The notes: a model not told the origin generated them from the sequence alone. Counted from the first letter of the stretch, positions 36,434 to 44,358 are shown. The stretch: 64,000 nucleotides of DNA from Deltaproteobacteria bacterium (GCA_016214955.1 JACRMN010000021.1:1-64000), one strand, 5' to 3'. Translations and numbers: made by a program.

Positions 36434-37411
36434 TCAGCTGGAGAGGGCGGCCCGGAGGGCGTCGGTCCGGGCCCGGTAGTCGGCCCGGGCCTGGAGCGCC
36501 TGCTCCATGTCCACCGAGACGAAGCGCGCCTTGTTGTTGGGCTGCATCTGGGCGATCACGTCCATGTCGGCGCTGATGACGGTGCCGATCATGGCGTAGC
36601 CGCCGCCAGAGACGGCGTCGCGGTGCAGGACGATGGGCTCGAGGCCCCCGGGCACCTGGATGGAGCCGAAGGGGTAGCCGGCGTCGACGATGTTGGAGGG
36701 GTCGGAGCCGGCGCCGAAGGGCTGCTTGCGCTCCTTCCACCGGAGCGGGCGGCCGTGGCGGTAGCGGTAGCCGATGCGGTCGGCCTCGGGAGCCACCGAC
36801 CAGACGTCCTCGAAGAAGTCGCGCGCCGACTGCTCGGTGATGCGGTGGTAGTAGAGGCCGGGCATCACCCGGAGCTCCACCTCGCGCCTCAGCACCGGCC
36901 GGAGCGCCGCCGCCAGGCTCCGCCCACCGCGGGCGCCCGGGCCGGGCTTCCCCACCGGCAGGAGGTCGCCTGGCTTCAGCCCCCGCCCGGTGAAGCCGCC
37001 GAAGGCCCCCAGCCCGTAGGTGGAGCGGCTGCCCAGGACCACCGGCACGTCGATGCCGCCGGCCACGGCCAGGTAGGCGCGGGCCCCGGCCTTGAGGAAC
37101 GCGAAGGAGAGCACGTCGCCCTTCTTCACCGGGAAGGACTCGTGGGCCGGCATGGGCGCGCCGTTGAGCTTGGGCTGCAGGTCGGCGCCGGCCACGGCCA
37201 CGATGGCCTCCTGCTGGAAGGCCAGCTCCGGGCCGAGCAGCGTGCACTCCAGCACCGCGGCGTTCTCGTCGTTGCCCACCAGCAGGTTGGCGGCCCGGAA
37301 GGAGTACTGGTCGAGCGCCCCGGAGAGCGGGATGCCCAGGTGGTAGTACCCCTCGCGACCCGCGTCCTGGACCGTGGTGGCCAGGCCCGGCTTCAGGACC
37401 TCAATTGCCAT
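36434..37411 (-). CDS. pxpC: 5-oxoprolinase subunit C / KipA-like carboxyltransferase-family protein
   Basis: 325 residues of the AHS2/KipA family. LKPGLATTVQDAGREGY at the N-terminus, PLSGALDQYSFRAANLLVGN, LECTLLGPELAF, YLAVAGGIDVPVVLGSRSTYG and a C-terminal QVPGGLEPIVLHRDAVSGGGYAMIGTV are family landmarks. With PxpA and PxpB it forms ATP-dependent 5-oxoprolinase; the same fold is half of the urea carboxylase carboxyltransferase domain. The start lies inside the pxpB 3' end (11-bp overlap). The nearby biotin genes raise the carboxyltransferase option. Confidence 0.9.
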   Translation of the reverse strand: MAIEVLKPGLATTVQDAGREGYYHLGIPLSGALDQYSFRAANLLVGNDENAAVLECTLLGPELAFQQEAIVAVAGADLQPKLNGAPMPAHESFPVKKGDVLSFAFLKAGARAYLAVAGGIDVPVVLGSRSTYGLGAFGGFTGRGLKPGDLLPVGKPGPGARGGRSLAAALRPVLRREVELRVMPGLYYHRITEQSARDFFEDVWSVAPEADRIGYRYRHGRPLRWKERKQPFGAGSDPSNIVDAGYPFGSIQVPGGLEPIVLHRDAVSGGGYAMIGTVISADMDVIAQMQPNNKARFVSVDMEQALQARADYRARTDALRAALSS

Positions 37412-38285
37412 GGAGCACCTCCTCCAGGCCGTGGTTGTAGGCCGTGGGGTTCACGAGGAAGCGGCGCAGCGAGAAGCGGACCGGACGGATGCGAAGGTCG
37501 AAGGTCCCGGCCTCCGCGGCGGCCACGTCGCGGTCGTACTGGGCGCGGTCGATGGGCTTGAACTTGACGATGTCCCCGGGCCGGAAGAACACCATGAAGT
37601 CCTTGAGGTACGGCACCCGCTGCGCCGGATCGAAGATGGGCGCCGGGGTGATCCCGAACATCTGGTAGCCGCCGGCGCCGCGCACCGAGTAGACGCAGCT
37701 GAAGCAGCCGCCGTGGCCGATGGTGAGCTTGGGGGTGTCGGTGCGCGGGCGCAGGTACTTGGGCACCTCGATCTGCCGCTCCCGCTCCACCATCTGGAAG
37801 AGGAAGGGCAGGCCGGCCACGAAGCCCACCATGGAGACGAACCAGGGCGAGCCGGAGTGGGCCTTCACGAACTCGTCGACGCTGGCGTAGTGGTTCACGC
37901 GCGCGGCGTACTGGATGTCGGTGGACTTGGGGTCCTGGTGGCGCTCGCGGAAGCGCATCAGGGTCTCGGTGGTCCAGGGGTCGCCGTAGAGCACCGGGAC
38001 CTCGATGATGCGGGTCTCGAGCTCCAGCTCGCTGTCGCCCATCACCGCCTCGAGCGCCTGCAGCATCCGCATCAGGTCGGCGGGTTTCACCACCTCGGGC
38101 TTGAAGCGGATCTGGTAGGAGGCGTTGGCGGGGCAGATCTCGGTCACCCCGGGTATGGCCAGCCGCTTGACGGCGTTGGTGATGGCCATCCCCTTGAAGA
38201 AGGCCTCCAGCGACATCTCCTCGCTGAGCTCGACGAAGATGTGCTCGTCGCCCCCGAAGGAGTAGCGCGCGGGTCCCAGGCTCAT
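37401..38285 (-). CDS. pxpB: 5-oxoprolinase subunit B / KipI-like protein
   Basis: 294 residues, longer than the ~220 of E. coli PxpB. The AHS1/KipI features FGGDEHIFVELSEEMS, VTEICPANASYQIRF, the segment near SPWFVSMVGFVAGLPFLFQM, and RGAGGYQMFGITPAPIFDP are present. It partners PxpC. The ATG at 38285 has GGAGG four bases upstream and also overlaps the stop of a 9-codon leader frame (38282-38311). No biotin or ATP-grasp domain is fused; those functions sit in the next two genes upstream. Confidence 0.9.
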   Translation of the reverse strand: MSLGPARYSFGGDEHIFVELSEEMSLEAFFKGMAITNAVKRLAIPGVTEICPANASYQIRFKPEVVKPADLMRMLQALEAVMGDSELELETRIIEVPVLYGDPWTTETLMRFRERHQDPKSTDIQYAARVNHYASVDEFVKAHSGSPWFVSMVGFVAGLPFLFQMVERERQIEVPKYLRPRTDTPKLTIGHGGCFSCVYSVRGAGGYQMFGITPAPIFDPAQRVPYLKDFMVFFRPGDIVKFKPIDRAQYDRDVAAAEAGTFDLRIRPVRFSLRRFLVNPTAYNHGLEEVLHGN

Positions 38286-38311
38286 ACCGCCTCCGTCTTC
38301 GTTCCGGTCAT
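38282..38311 (-). CDS. candidate 9-residue leader frame (MTGTKTEAV)
   Basis: A 9-codon frame with its own strong ribosome site (GAGGAGG, four bases before the ATG), whose TGA overlaps the pxpB ATG as ATGA. It may only couple pxpB translation to upstream ribosomes; no regulatory residues such as a run of one amino acid are seen. Confidence 0.35.
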   Translation of the reverse strand: MTGTKTEAV

Positions 38312-38329
38312 GCTGCCTCCTCGCGCCGG

Positions 38330-39688
38330 TCAGGGCCGGCTGGCAACCCAGCGCTCCAGGGTGGTGGTGTCGTACTCCGCGGTGACCAGCTCCCGGCTGC
38401 GCAGCAGGTCGCGGTGCAGGCCCAGGGTGGTGGCGATGCCCTCGATCCGCATCTCGCGCAGGGCCCGGCCCATGCGGGCCAGCGCCGCCGGGCGGTCCTC
38501 GGCCCAGGCCACCAGCTTGGCCACCAGCGAGTCGTAGAAGGGCGGGATCTTGTAGCCGGCATAGGCCAGGGAGTCGATGCGCACCCCGGGCCCGCCGGGG
38601 AGCAGGAGCTCGGAGATGGTCCCCGGGCTGGGGAGGAAGCCGCGGCTGGCGTCCTCGGCGTTGATGCGGCACTCCATGGCCACGCCGCGGACGGCGATGT
38701 CCTCCTGGCGCAGCGCCAGCGGCTCGCCGGCGGCGGTGCGGAGCATGGCCCGCACCAGGTCCACCCCGGTCACCATCTCGGTGATGGGGTGCTCCACCTG
38801 GATGCGGGTGTTCATCTCGATGAAGAGGAAGTCGCCGCGGTCGGCGTCGTAGAGGTACTCCAGCGTGCCGGCGCCGCGGTAGCGCACCGCCCGGGCCAGC
38901 TGCACCGCCGAGGCGCAGAGCTTCTCGCGCACCGCGGGGGTGAGCGCCGGCGAGGGGGCCTCCTCCAGGATCTTCTGGCGCCGCCGCTGCAGCGAGCACT
39001 CGCGCTCGTAGAGGTGCACCACGCGCTCCCCGTCGCCCAGCACCTGCACCTCGACGTGGCGGGCCCGGGTGACGAAGCGCTCCAGGTAGACGCCGGGGTC
39101 GCCGAAGGCGGCCCGGGCCTCGGCCTGCGCCACCGGCAGCTCCCTGTCGAGCTCGGCCTGGTCGCGCGCCACCCGGATGCCGCGTCCGCCGCCGCCGGCC
39201 GAGGCCTTGACGAGCACCGGGTAGCCGATGCGGGCTGCCGCCGCCCGGGCCGCGTCCAGGTCGGGCACCGGGCCGTCGCTGCCCGGCACCACCGGCACGC
39301 CGGCGCGCCTGGCGGTCTCGCGGGCCTCGGCCTTGTTGCCCATGATGCGGATGGTCTCGGGGGCCGGACCCACGAAGACCAGGCCGGCCCGCTCCACCCC
39401 GGCGGCGAAGTCGGCGTTCTCGGAGAGGAAGCCGTAGCCGGGGTGGACGGCGTCGGCCTCGGTGTGGCGCGCCGCCCGGAGCACCGCCTCGGGGTCGAGG
39501 TAGCTCTTGGAGGCGTGCGGGGGGCCGATCTCCACCGCGTCGTCGGCCAGCCGCACCGCCAGGCTGTCGCGGTCGGCGGAGCTGTGGGCGGCGATGGCCT
39601 GCATGCCCAGCTCGTGCGCGGCGCGGATGATCCGCACCGCGATCTCGCCCCGGTTGGCGACGAGCAGCTTCTGGATGGGTCGGGCCAT
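38330..39688 (-). CDS. accC: biotin carboxylase (AccC-like) in pxp cluster
   Basis: 452 residues; ATP-grasp biotin carboxylase. KLLVANRGEIAVRIIRAA, HPGYGFLSEN, Lys119 and Lys161, the glycine loop SAGGGGRG (163-170) and EMNTRIQVEH (291-300) with the metal-binding Glu and Asn and catalytic Arg are all present. It carboxylates biotin on a carrier with ATP and bicarbonate. No acetyl-CoA carboxyltransferase genes are nearby; the neighbours are pxpA, the carrier, pxpB and pxpC, so it is probably dedicated to them. Serving fatty acid synthesis is the alternative. Confidence 0.93.
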   Translation of the reverse strand: MARPIQKLLVANRGEIAVRIIRAAHELGMQAIAAHSSADRDSLAVRLADDAVEIGPPHASKSYLDPEAVLRAARHTEADAVHPGYGFLSENADFAAGVERAGLVFVGPAPETIRIMGNKAEARETARRAGVPVVPGSDGPVPDLDAARAAAARIGYPVLVKASAGGGGRGIRVARDQAELDRELPVAQAEARAAFGDPGVYLERFVTRARHVEVQVLGDGERVVHLYERECSLQRRRQKILEEAPSPALTPAVREKLCASAVQLARAVRYRGAGTLEYLYDADRGDFLFIEMNTRIQVEHPITEMVTGVDLVRAMLRTAAGEPLALRQEDIAVRGVAMECRINAEDASRGFLPSPGTISELLLPGGPGVRIDSLAYAGYKIPPFYDSLVAKLVAWAEDRPAALARMGRALREMRIEGIATTLGLHRDLLRSRELVTAEYDTTTLERWVASRP

Positions 39689-39703
39689 CGGCGCTCGCGC
39701 CCT

Positions 39704-39946
39704 TCAGCCTTCGACGACCAGCAGCGGCTGGCCGGCCTCCACCGCCGCCTCGTTCTCCGCCAGGAAGCGCACCACCTTGCCGGCCTGGTCGGCATGGACC
39801 TCGTTGAACATCTTCATCACCTCGACGAGGCCGATGACGTCGCCCACCTTGACGGTGTCGCCCTCCTTCACGAAGGGCGGCCGATCGGGCGCCGGCTTCC
39901 GGTAGAAGGTTCCGGGGAGCGGGGACTGGATCTCGCGCTGGGCCAT
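39704..39946 (-). CDS. accB: biotin carboxyl carrier protein, minimal domain
   Basis: 80 residues, only the biotinyl domain. EVMKM (42-46) holds the biotin-accepting Lys45, and PLPGTFYRKP with FVKEGDTVKVGDVIGL forms the lipoyl/biotinyl fold including the AccB-type thumb region. Acetyl-CoA carboxylase BCCP is normally ~150 residues with an N-terminal Ala/Pro linker, which is absent here. The gene lies between pxpA and the biotin carboxylase, so it should shuttle carboxybiotin to PxpB/PxpC. Confidence 0.92.
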   Translation of the reverse strand: MAQREIQSPLPGTFYRKPAPDRPPFVKEGDTVKVGDVIGLVEVMKMFNEVHADQAGKVVRFLAENEAAVEAGQPLLVVEG

Positions 39947-39974
39947 GGGGGAAAGCCTCCGGGGAAGGGGTCGA

Positions 39975-40760
39975 TCAGCCGTTCTGCCGCAGGGACTCGC
40001 GGATGGGTCGGATCTTCACCTCGGCCTCCTCCAGCGCCTTCCGCGTGGCGCGGATCAGATCCAGGGCGCCGGGCGTGTCGCTGTGGATGCAGACCGAGTC
40101 GAACCCCACCTCGATGTCCACGCCCTCGACGGTGCGCACCTTGCCCTCCACGCAGGCCCGCACCACCTTGGCGGCGACCTCGGCCGGCTCGAGCTTCGCG
40201 CCCCGGCGGGTGAGGATGATCTGGCCCGAGGTGTCGTATTCGCGGTCGCCGTAGAGCTCGCGGACCACGGGGTGGCCCATCTCCCTGGCGATGCGGTAGG
40301 TCTCCGACTTCTCCATGCAGAACACGTAGAGCGTGGGATCGACCCGCTGGACCGCCTCCAGGAGCGCGCGGGAGAGGGCCTCGTCCCTGGCGGCGACCAT
40401 GTACAGCGAGCCGTGCGGCTTGACGTGCTGCAGGGCCACGCCGTTGAGGCGGGTGAACTCGCGCAGGGCACCGAGCTGGTAGATGACGTCGTTGACGATC
40501 TCCTGGGGGGAGGCCTGCAGCGTCCGCCTCCCGAAGCCCACCAGGTCGCGGAAGCCGGGATGGGCCCCCACGCCGACACCGTGCTGCTTCGCCAGCTGGA
40601 CGGTGCGGTTCATGATGTTGGGGTCGCCGGCGTGGAACCCGGCCGCGACGTTGGCCGAGCTGATGAACGGCATGATGCGCTCGTCCACGCCGTCCCCGGC
40701 GACGTAGAGGCCGAAGCCCTCGCCCATGTCCGAGTTGAGGTCGATGCAGCTCTTCTTCAT
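39975..40760 (-). CDS. pxpA: 5-oxoprolinase subunit A / LamB-YcsF family
   Basis: 261 residues. [15 protein letters not shown] near the N-terminus, [35 protein letters not shown] and VKPHGSLYM are the conserved LamB/YcsF metal- and substrate-site motifs. In PxpABC this subunit takes part in ATP-dependent opening of 5-oxoproline to glutamate; relatives act on other lactams. A GGAGGAG ribosome site precedes the ATG at 40760. It is the first gene of the minus-strand cluster; the promoter must lie in 40761-41353. Confidence 0.93.
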   Translation of the reverse strand: MKKSCIDLNSDMGEGFGLYVAGDGVDERIMPFISSANVAAGFHAGDPNIMNRTVQLAKQHGVGVGAHPGFRDLVGFGRRTLQASPQEIVNDVIYQLGALREFTRLNGVALQHVKPHGSLYMVAARDEALSRALLEAVQRVDPTLYVFCMEKSETYRIAREMGHPVVRELYGDREYDTSGQIILTRRGAKLEPAEVAAKVVRACVEGKVRTVEGVDIEVGFDSVCIHSDTPGALDLIRATRKALEEAEVKIRPIRESLRQNG

Positions 40761-41353
40761 GGCCGCTCCTCCGCCGTCGACCCGGCGCCCGCGAGGGTAA
40801 GGGCGGACGCCGCTTCCGGCGCGCGGCCGCGCGCCGCGGGCTGGCTGGCCATCGGCATGGGCATCCTCGTCAGCAAGGTGCGTACCAGCGGCGCTGGCGG
40901 GGACCTGGCGTCCGGGGCAGCGACTCAACCCGTTGATCCGCGCCGATCCCCTACCCGCGCCTCCAGGGGTCGCCAATACCGTCCGGGTATGCGGCGGCGC
41001 TTTTCGATGCGAGATCGCATAATTACCCATCGTGAACTATCCGGCACCATGGAGTGAGCCCGAGGGTGGCGTCGCCGGGCCGGCCGCGGCGCTGCCTCCG
41101 TTCCGGCCTGGCGCGAATGGCGCCGGGCGCTCGCTCCTTTGCACCCGCAGAACGCGCGGTTCCCCCCGGCCCGGCCTCCCGCCTGCCGGCGAGTGGAGCC
41201 GCCGTCCCGCGTCTCGACGCAGCGCGGGAAACCCGCCAGGGGCGGGATGCAGCGCCGCATGAAGCAGGGGGTCTCCCGGAGCTCCCGCCGGGAACCGCTC
41301 GCCCGACGCGGCAGCGGCCGGGCCGCCGCCTCATTCACTCCGGGTCCTACGCC
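40761..41353. other. 593-bp spacer upstream of pxpA, no gene seen
   Basis: Longest gene-free stretch in the window, upstream of pxpA and downstream of the benzoate-CoA-ligase-family gene (both minus strand). Open frames here are short, Arg/Pro-rich and unsupported. An AT-rich patch at about 41001-41040 holds a perfect palindrome (41007-41020) and is the likely regulatory core for the pxp cluster. Confidence 0.55.
41007..41020. promoter_or_regulatory. palindromic candidate operator upstream of pxpA
   Basis: ATGCGA-GA-TCGCAT, a perfect 6-2-6 inverted repeat inside an AT-rich patch about 250 bp upstream of pxpA. No regulator gene is adjacent, so the binding protein is unknown. Confidence 0.45.
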
Positions 41354-42937
41354 CTAGGGCCCGGCCCGCAGCCTGAAGCGCTGGATCTTGCCGGTGGCGG
41401 TCTTGGGAAGCTCGGCCACGAAGTGGACCTGGCGCGGGAACTTGTAGGGCGCGAGGAAGCTCTTGCAGTGGGCCATGAGCTCGTCCTGGAGGGCCGCCGA
41501 GGCCGGCACCCCCTCGCGCAGCACCACCCAGGCCTCGGGCTTCACCAGGCCGGCGGCGTCGGGCCGGCCCACCACCGCCGCCTCCAGCACCTTGGGGTGC
41601 TCCACCAGCCGCTGCTCGATCTCGATGGGCGAGCACCAGATGCCGCCCACCTTGAGCATGTCGTCGGAGCGGCCGGCGTAGCGGAAGTAGCCCTCGGCGT
41701 CGCGCTGGTAGGTGTCGCCGGTGTTGACCCACTCGCCCACCATCGTCTCGCGGGTCTTCTCGGGCGCGTTCCAGTAGTAGGGGGCGAGCGAGGGGCCCTT
41801 CACCTGCAGGCGGCCCACCTCGCCCGGGGGGAGCTCCTCGCCCCGCTCGTCCACCACCCGCACCTGGTAGCCGGGCACCGGCTTGCCGCTGGTGCCGGGC
41901 CGCACGTCGCCGGGCCGGTTGGTGAGGAAGGTGTTGAGGGCCTCGGTGGAGCCCAGCCCGTCGAGGATGGTCAGGCCGGTGCGCTCCTGCCACCGGCGGA
42001 AGACCTCGGGCGGCAGCGCCTCGCCGGCCGAGACGCACCAGCGGATGGAGGAGAGGTCGGCGCCGCGGCGCTCCAGCGCCTGGAGCTGGGCCGCGTACAG
42101 GGTGGGGACGCCGAAGTAGAGCGTGGGGCGGAAGCGCTCGATGGTGTCGAGGGTGTTGTCGGCGGTGGGCCGGGCGTCGAGGAGCACCGCCGTGGCCCCG
42201 GCCCAGAGCGGGAAGGTCATGGCGTTGCCGAGCCCGTAGGCGAAGAAGAGCTTGGCGGCCGAGAAGATGACGTCCTCCTCGCGCACTCCGAGGACGTCCT
42301 GCGAGAAGAGCTGGCTGGTGGCCACCATGTCGCGGTGGCGGTGGACGACGCCCTTGGGCTTGCCGGTGGAGCCGGAGGAGTAGAGCCAGAAGCACACCGA
42401 GGTGGCGGCGGCCGGCACCGCCACGAGCTCCGGCCGCTCGGCCGGAAGCAGCGCCGCCAGGCTCCGCGGCGCTCCCTCCACCGGCAGGGCCAGGCGCGGC
42501 CCGGGGCGGGCCGCCGCCAGCGCCGGCTCCACCTCGGCGGCGAGCTCGGGCGAGAAGACCACCGCCGCAGCCCCCGCGTCCTCGATCATGCCGCGGTAGT
42601 TCTCGGCGCGGAGGATGGTGTTGAGCGGCACCGGGACCACGCCCGCCTTGATGGCGCCCCAGAACAGGTAGAAGAACTCGGGGCAGTCCTTCACCACCAT
42701 CAGCATGCGGTCGCCCCTCGAGAGGCCGGCCCGCAGCAGCGCGTTGCCGGTGCGGTTCACCTGGGCGGCGAGCTCGGCGTAGGTGACGTCGCCCTGGGCG
42801 GTGCGAATGGCCACCTTGGCGCCGCGCCCCTCGGGGACGTGCCTGTCCACGAAGGGGACGGCGGCGTTGAAGCCGGGCTCGAAGGTCAGCGACGAGGGGC
42901 TACGCGAGGAATCGACCGTGACGCCGGTGCGGGACAC
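41354..42937 (-). CDS. benzoate-CoA ligase family protein
   Basis: 527 residues; AMP-forming CoA ligase. Adenylate loop YSSGSTGKPKGVVHR (186-200), LFFAYGLGNAMTFPLWAGAT, FGVPTLYA, CVSAGEALPPEV, GLGSTE, VNTGDTY, GRSDDMLKVGG and the C-terminal Lys in KTATGKIQRF match benzoate-CoA ligases (BadA/BclA). It would activate an aromatic acid to its CoA thioester with ATP. GTG at 42937 is chosen because GAGGAGG lies just upstream; an ATG at 43024 would add 29 residues across the AT-rich promoter patch. No benzoyl-CoA reductase or box genes are in the window. Confidence 0.85.
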   Translation of the reverse strand: MSRTGVTVDSSRSPSSLTFEPGFNAAVPFVDRHVPEGRGAKVAIRTAQGDVTYAELAAQVNRTGNALLRAGLSRGDRMLMVVKDCPEFFYLFWGAIKAGVVPVPLNTILRAENYRGMIEDAGAAAVVFSPELAAEVEPALAAARPGPRLALPVEGAPRSLAALLPAERPELVAVPAAATSVCFWLYSSGSTGKPKGVVHRHRDMVATSQLFSQDVLGVREEDVIFSAAKLFFAYGLGNAMTFPLWAGATAVLLDARPTADNTLDTIERFRPTLYFGVPTLYAAQLQALERRGADLSSIRWCVSAGEALPPEVFRRWQERTGLTILDGLGSTEALNTFLTNRPGDVRPGTSGKPVPGYQVRVVDERGEELPPGEVGRLQVKGPSLAPYYWNAPEKTRETMVGEWVNTGDTYQRDAEGYFRYAGRSDDMLKVGGIWCSPIEIEQRLVEHPKVLEAAVVGRPDAAGLVKPEAWVVLREGVPASAALQDELMAHCKSFLAPYKFPRQVHFVAELPKTATGKIQRFRLRAGP

Positions 42938-42983
42938 GCCGCCTCCTCGGCGCCCTGCCGGGGTGGCGCCGGTGCTACCGGTA

Positions 42984-42998
42984 ATTGCGTACCACAAT
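42984..42998. promoter_or_regulatory. imperfect palindrome upstream of the benzoate-CoA ligase gene
   Basis: ATTGCGTACCACAAT: ATTG/CAAT ends plus inner symmetric bases, in a locally AT-rich patch 47 bp upstream of the GTG start. It could be a promoter-proximal operator; no adjacent regulator gene is seen. Confidence 0.35.
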
Positions 42999-43033
42999 GA
43001 AATTTGGCGGGGCAACCCGCCCACCCTTCCGGC

Positions 43034-43045
43034 GGGGGGGGGGGG
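43034..43045. repeat. G12 homopolymer tract
   Basis: Twelve consecutive G (C on the coding strand) between the PaaK-like gene stop and the benzoate-CoA-ligase-family gene, about 97 bp upstream of the latter's start. Long mononucleotide tracts slip during replication; length may also be a sequencing artefact. Confidence 0.7.
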
Positions 43046-43057
43046 AGGCCGGCCCGC

Positions 43058-44320
43058 CTACTTCCAGACGCGGCGGTCGTCGATCTTCCGGCCGCCCTCG
43101 GGGAGGGTGCCGCGGGCCACCAGCTTCACCTCGCCGCGCACCTTGAGCTCCTCGCGCAGCGCGTCGGCCATGGCCTCGGGGAGCCCCTGCTGACCGGGGT
43201 TGTCCACCTCGACCTCGTAGGTGAGCGCGTCCTGGTGCTGCTCGCGGGTGACCAGGGCGCGGAAGCGGCCGGCCTCGGGGAACTTCTTCAGCACCGCCTC
43301 CATCTGGCCGCCGCGGACGAACATCCCCTTCACCTTCACGGCGTCGCCCACCCGGCCCAGCAGCCCGGCCAGCTTGGGGGCGGTGCGACCGCAGGCGCAG
43401 CGCTGCTCCGGCGCGAGCGTGCCGATGTCGCCGGTGGCGAAGCGCACCAGCGGGTAGGCCTCGTCGAAGATGGTGGCCACGATCTCGCCGGGCTGCCCCG
43501 GGGCGGCGGGCTTGCCGGTCTCGAGGTCCAGCACCTCGACGATGGTCTCGGGGTGCAGGTGCCAGCCCCCCTTCTCGACGCACTCGTAGGCAAGGCAACC
43601 CAGGTCGGCGGTGCCGTAGCCCTGGAGGCAGCGCACGCCGAAGGACTCGATGTCGCTGCGCAGCGACTCGGGGAGCATCTCGGCGAGCACGTGGGCCACC
43701 TCGAGCTTGAGGGGCACGTTCCCCTCCCGCGCCTTCTGCAGGAGCTGGAAGAGGAAGCTCGGGGTGCCCAGGTAGGCGGTGGCGCCGAGGCCGCTGGCCG
43801 CCTTGAGCTGCAGCTCGGTCTGGCCCACGCCGCCGGGAATGACCGGGCAGCCCAGCGAGCGGGCGGCGCCGTCGAGGATGAAGCCCAGCGGCGTCAGGTG
43901 GTAGGAGGCCGAGACCAGCACCACGTCGCCCTTCTTGAAGCCGGCCGCGGCGAGCGCGTGGCGGAAGCGCCAGTAGTCGCCCTCGCTCCCCTGCGCGTCG
44001 TGGATGGGACCGGGCGACTGGAAGAGGCGCGCCATCGAGGCGACGTCGCCGCCCAGCAGGCCGCCGAAGGGCGGCTCCTCGGCCTGGAAGGCGGGGAGCG
44101 CGTCCTTGCGGGTGATGGGGATGCGGGAGAGGTCGCGGAGCCCGTGGACGTCGCCCGGCTTCAGGCCGGCCGCCTCCAGCTGCCGGCGGAAGCGGGGCGC
44201 GTGCTTCCAGGCGTGCGCGACGGTCACCACCAGGCCGGCGCCCAGGTGGGCGCGCCGCTCGTCGGGGGTCCGGCACTCCAGCTGGGGATCGAGGATCGAG
44301 CCGGGGCGAAGGGTGGCCAT
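43058..44320 (-). CDS. PaaK-like adenylate-forming protein with degenerate P-loop
   Basis: 420 residues with the compact PaaK architecture. Later core motifs remain: YGTADLG (235-241), RFATGDIG (293-300), GRVGDAVKVKG (322-332), then the C-terminal domain VTREQHQDALTYEVEV. The phosphate loop that should read SSGTTGKP is SPGPIHDAQGSEGD (residues 102-115). An aromatic CoA-ligase role is suggested by its position between a Liv importer and a benzoate-CoA ligase homologue, but catalysis may be altered. GGAG lies upstream of the ATG at 44320. Confidence 0.75.
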   Translation of the reverse strand: MATLRPGSILDPQLECRTPDERRAHLGAGLVVTVAHAWKHAPRFRRQLEAAGLKPGDVHGLRDLSRIPITRKDALPAFQAEEPPFGGLLGGDVASMARLFQSPGPIHDAQGSEGDYWRFRHALAAAGFKKGDVVLVSASYHLTPLGFILDGAARSLGCPVIPGGVGQTELQLKAASGLGATAYLGTPSFLFQLLQKAREGNVPLKLEVAHVLAEMLPESLRSDIESFGVRCLQGYGTADLGCLAYECVEKGGWHLHPETIVEVLDLETGKPAAPGQPGEIVATIFDEAYPLVRFATGDIGTLAPEQRCACGRTAPKLAGLLGRVGDAVKVKGMFVRGGQMEAVLKKFPEAGRFRALVTREQHQDALTYEVEVDNPGQQGLPEAMADALREELKVRGEVKLVARGTLPEGGRKIDDRRVWK

Positions 44321-44358
44321 GGGTTCTCCGGGGCCGGGGCCGGGAGGCGGCCCGGGGC

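Noticed and set aside
40925-41357. Several small frames on both strands in the pxpA upstream spacer
   Set aside because: They overlap one another, are Arg/Pro/Ala-rich, lack ribosome sites and show no recognisable motif.
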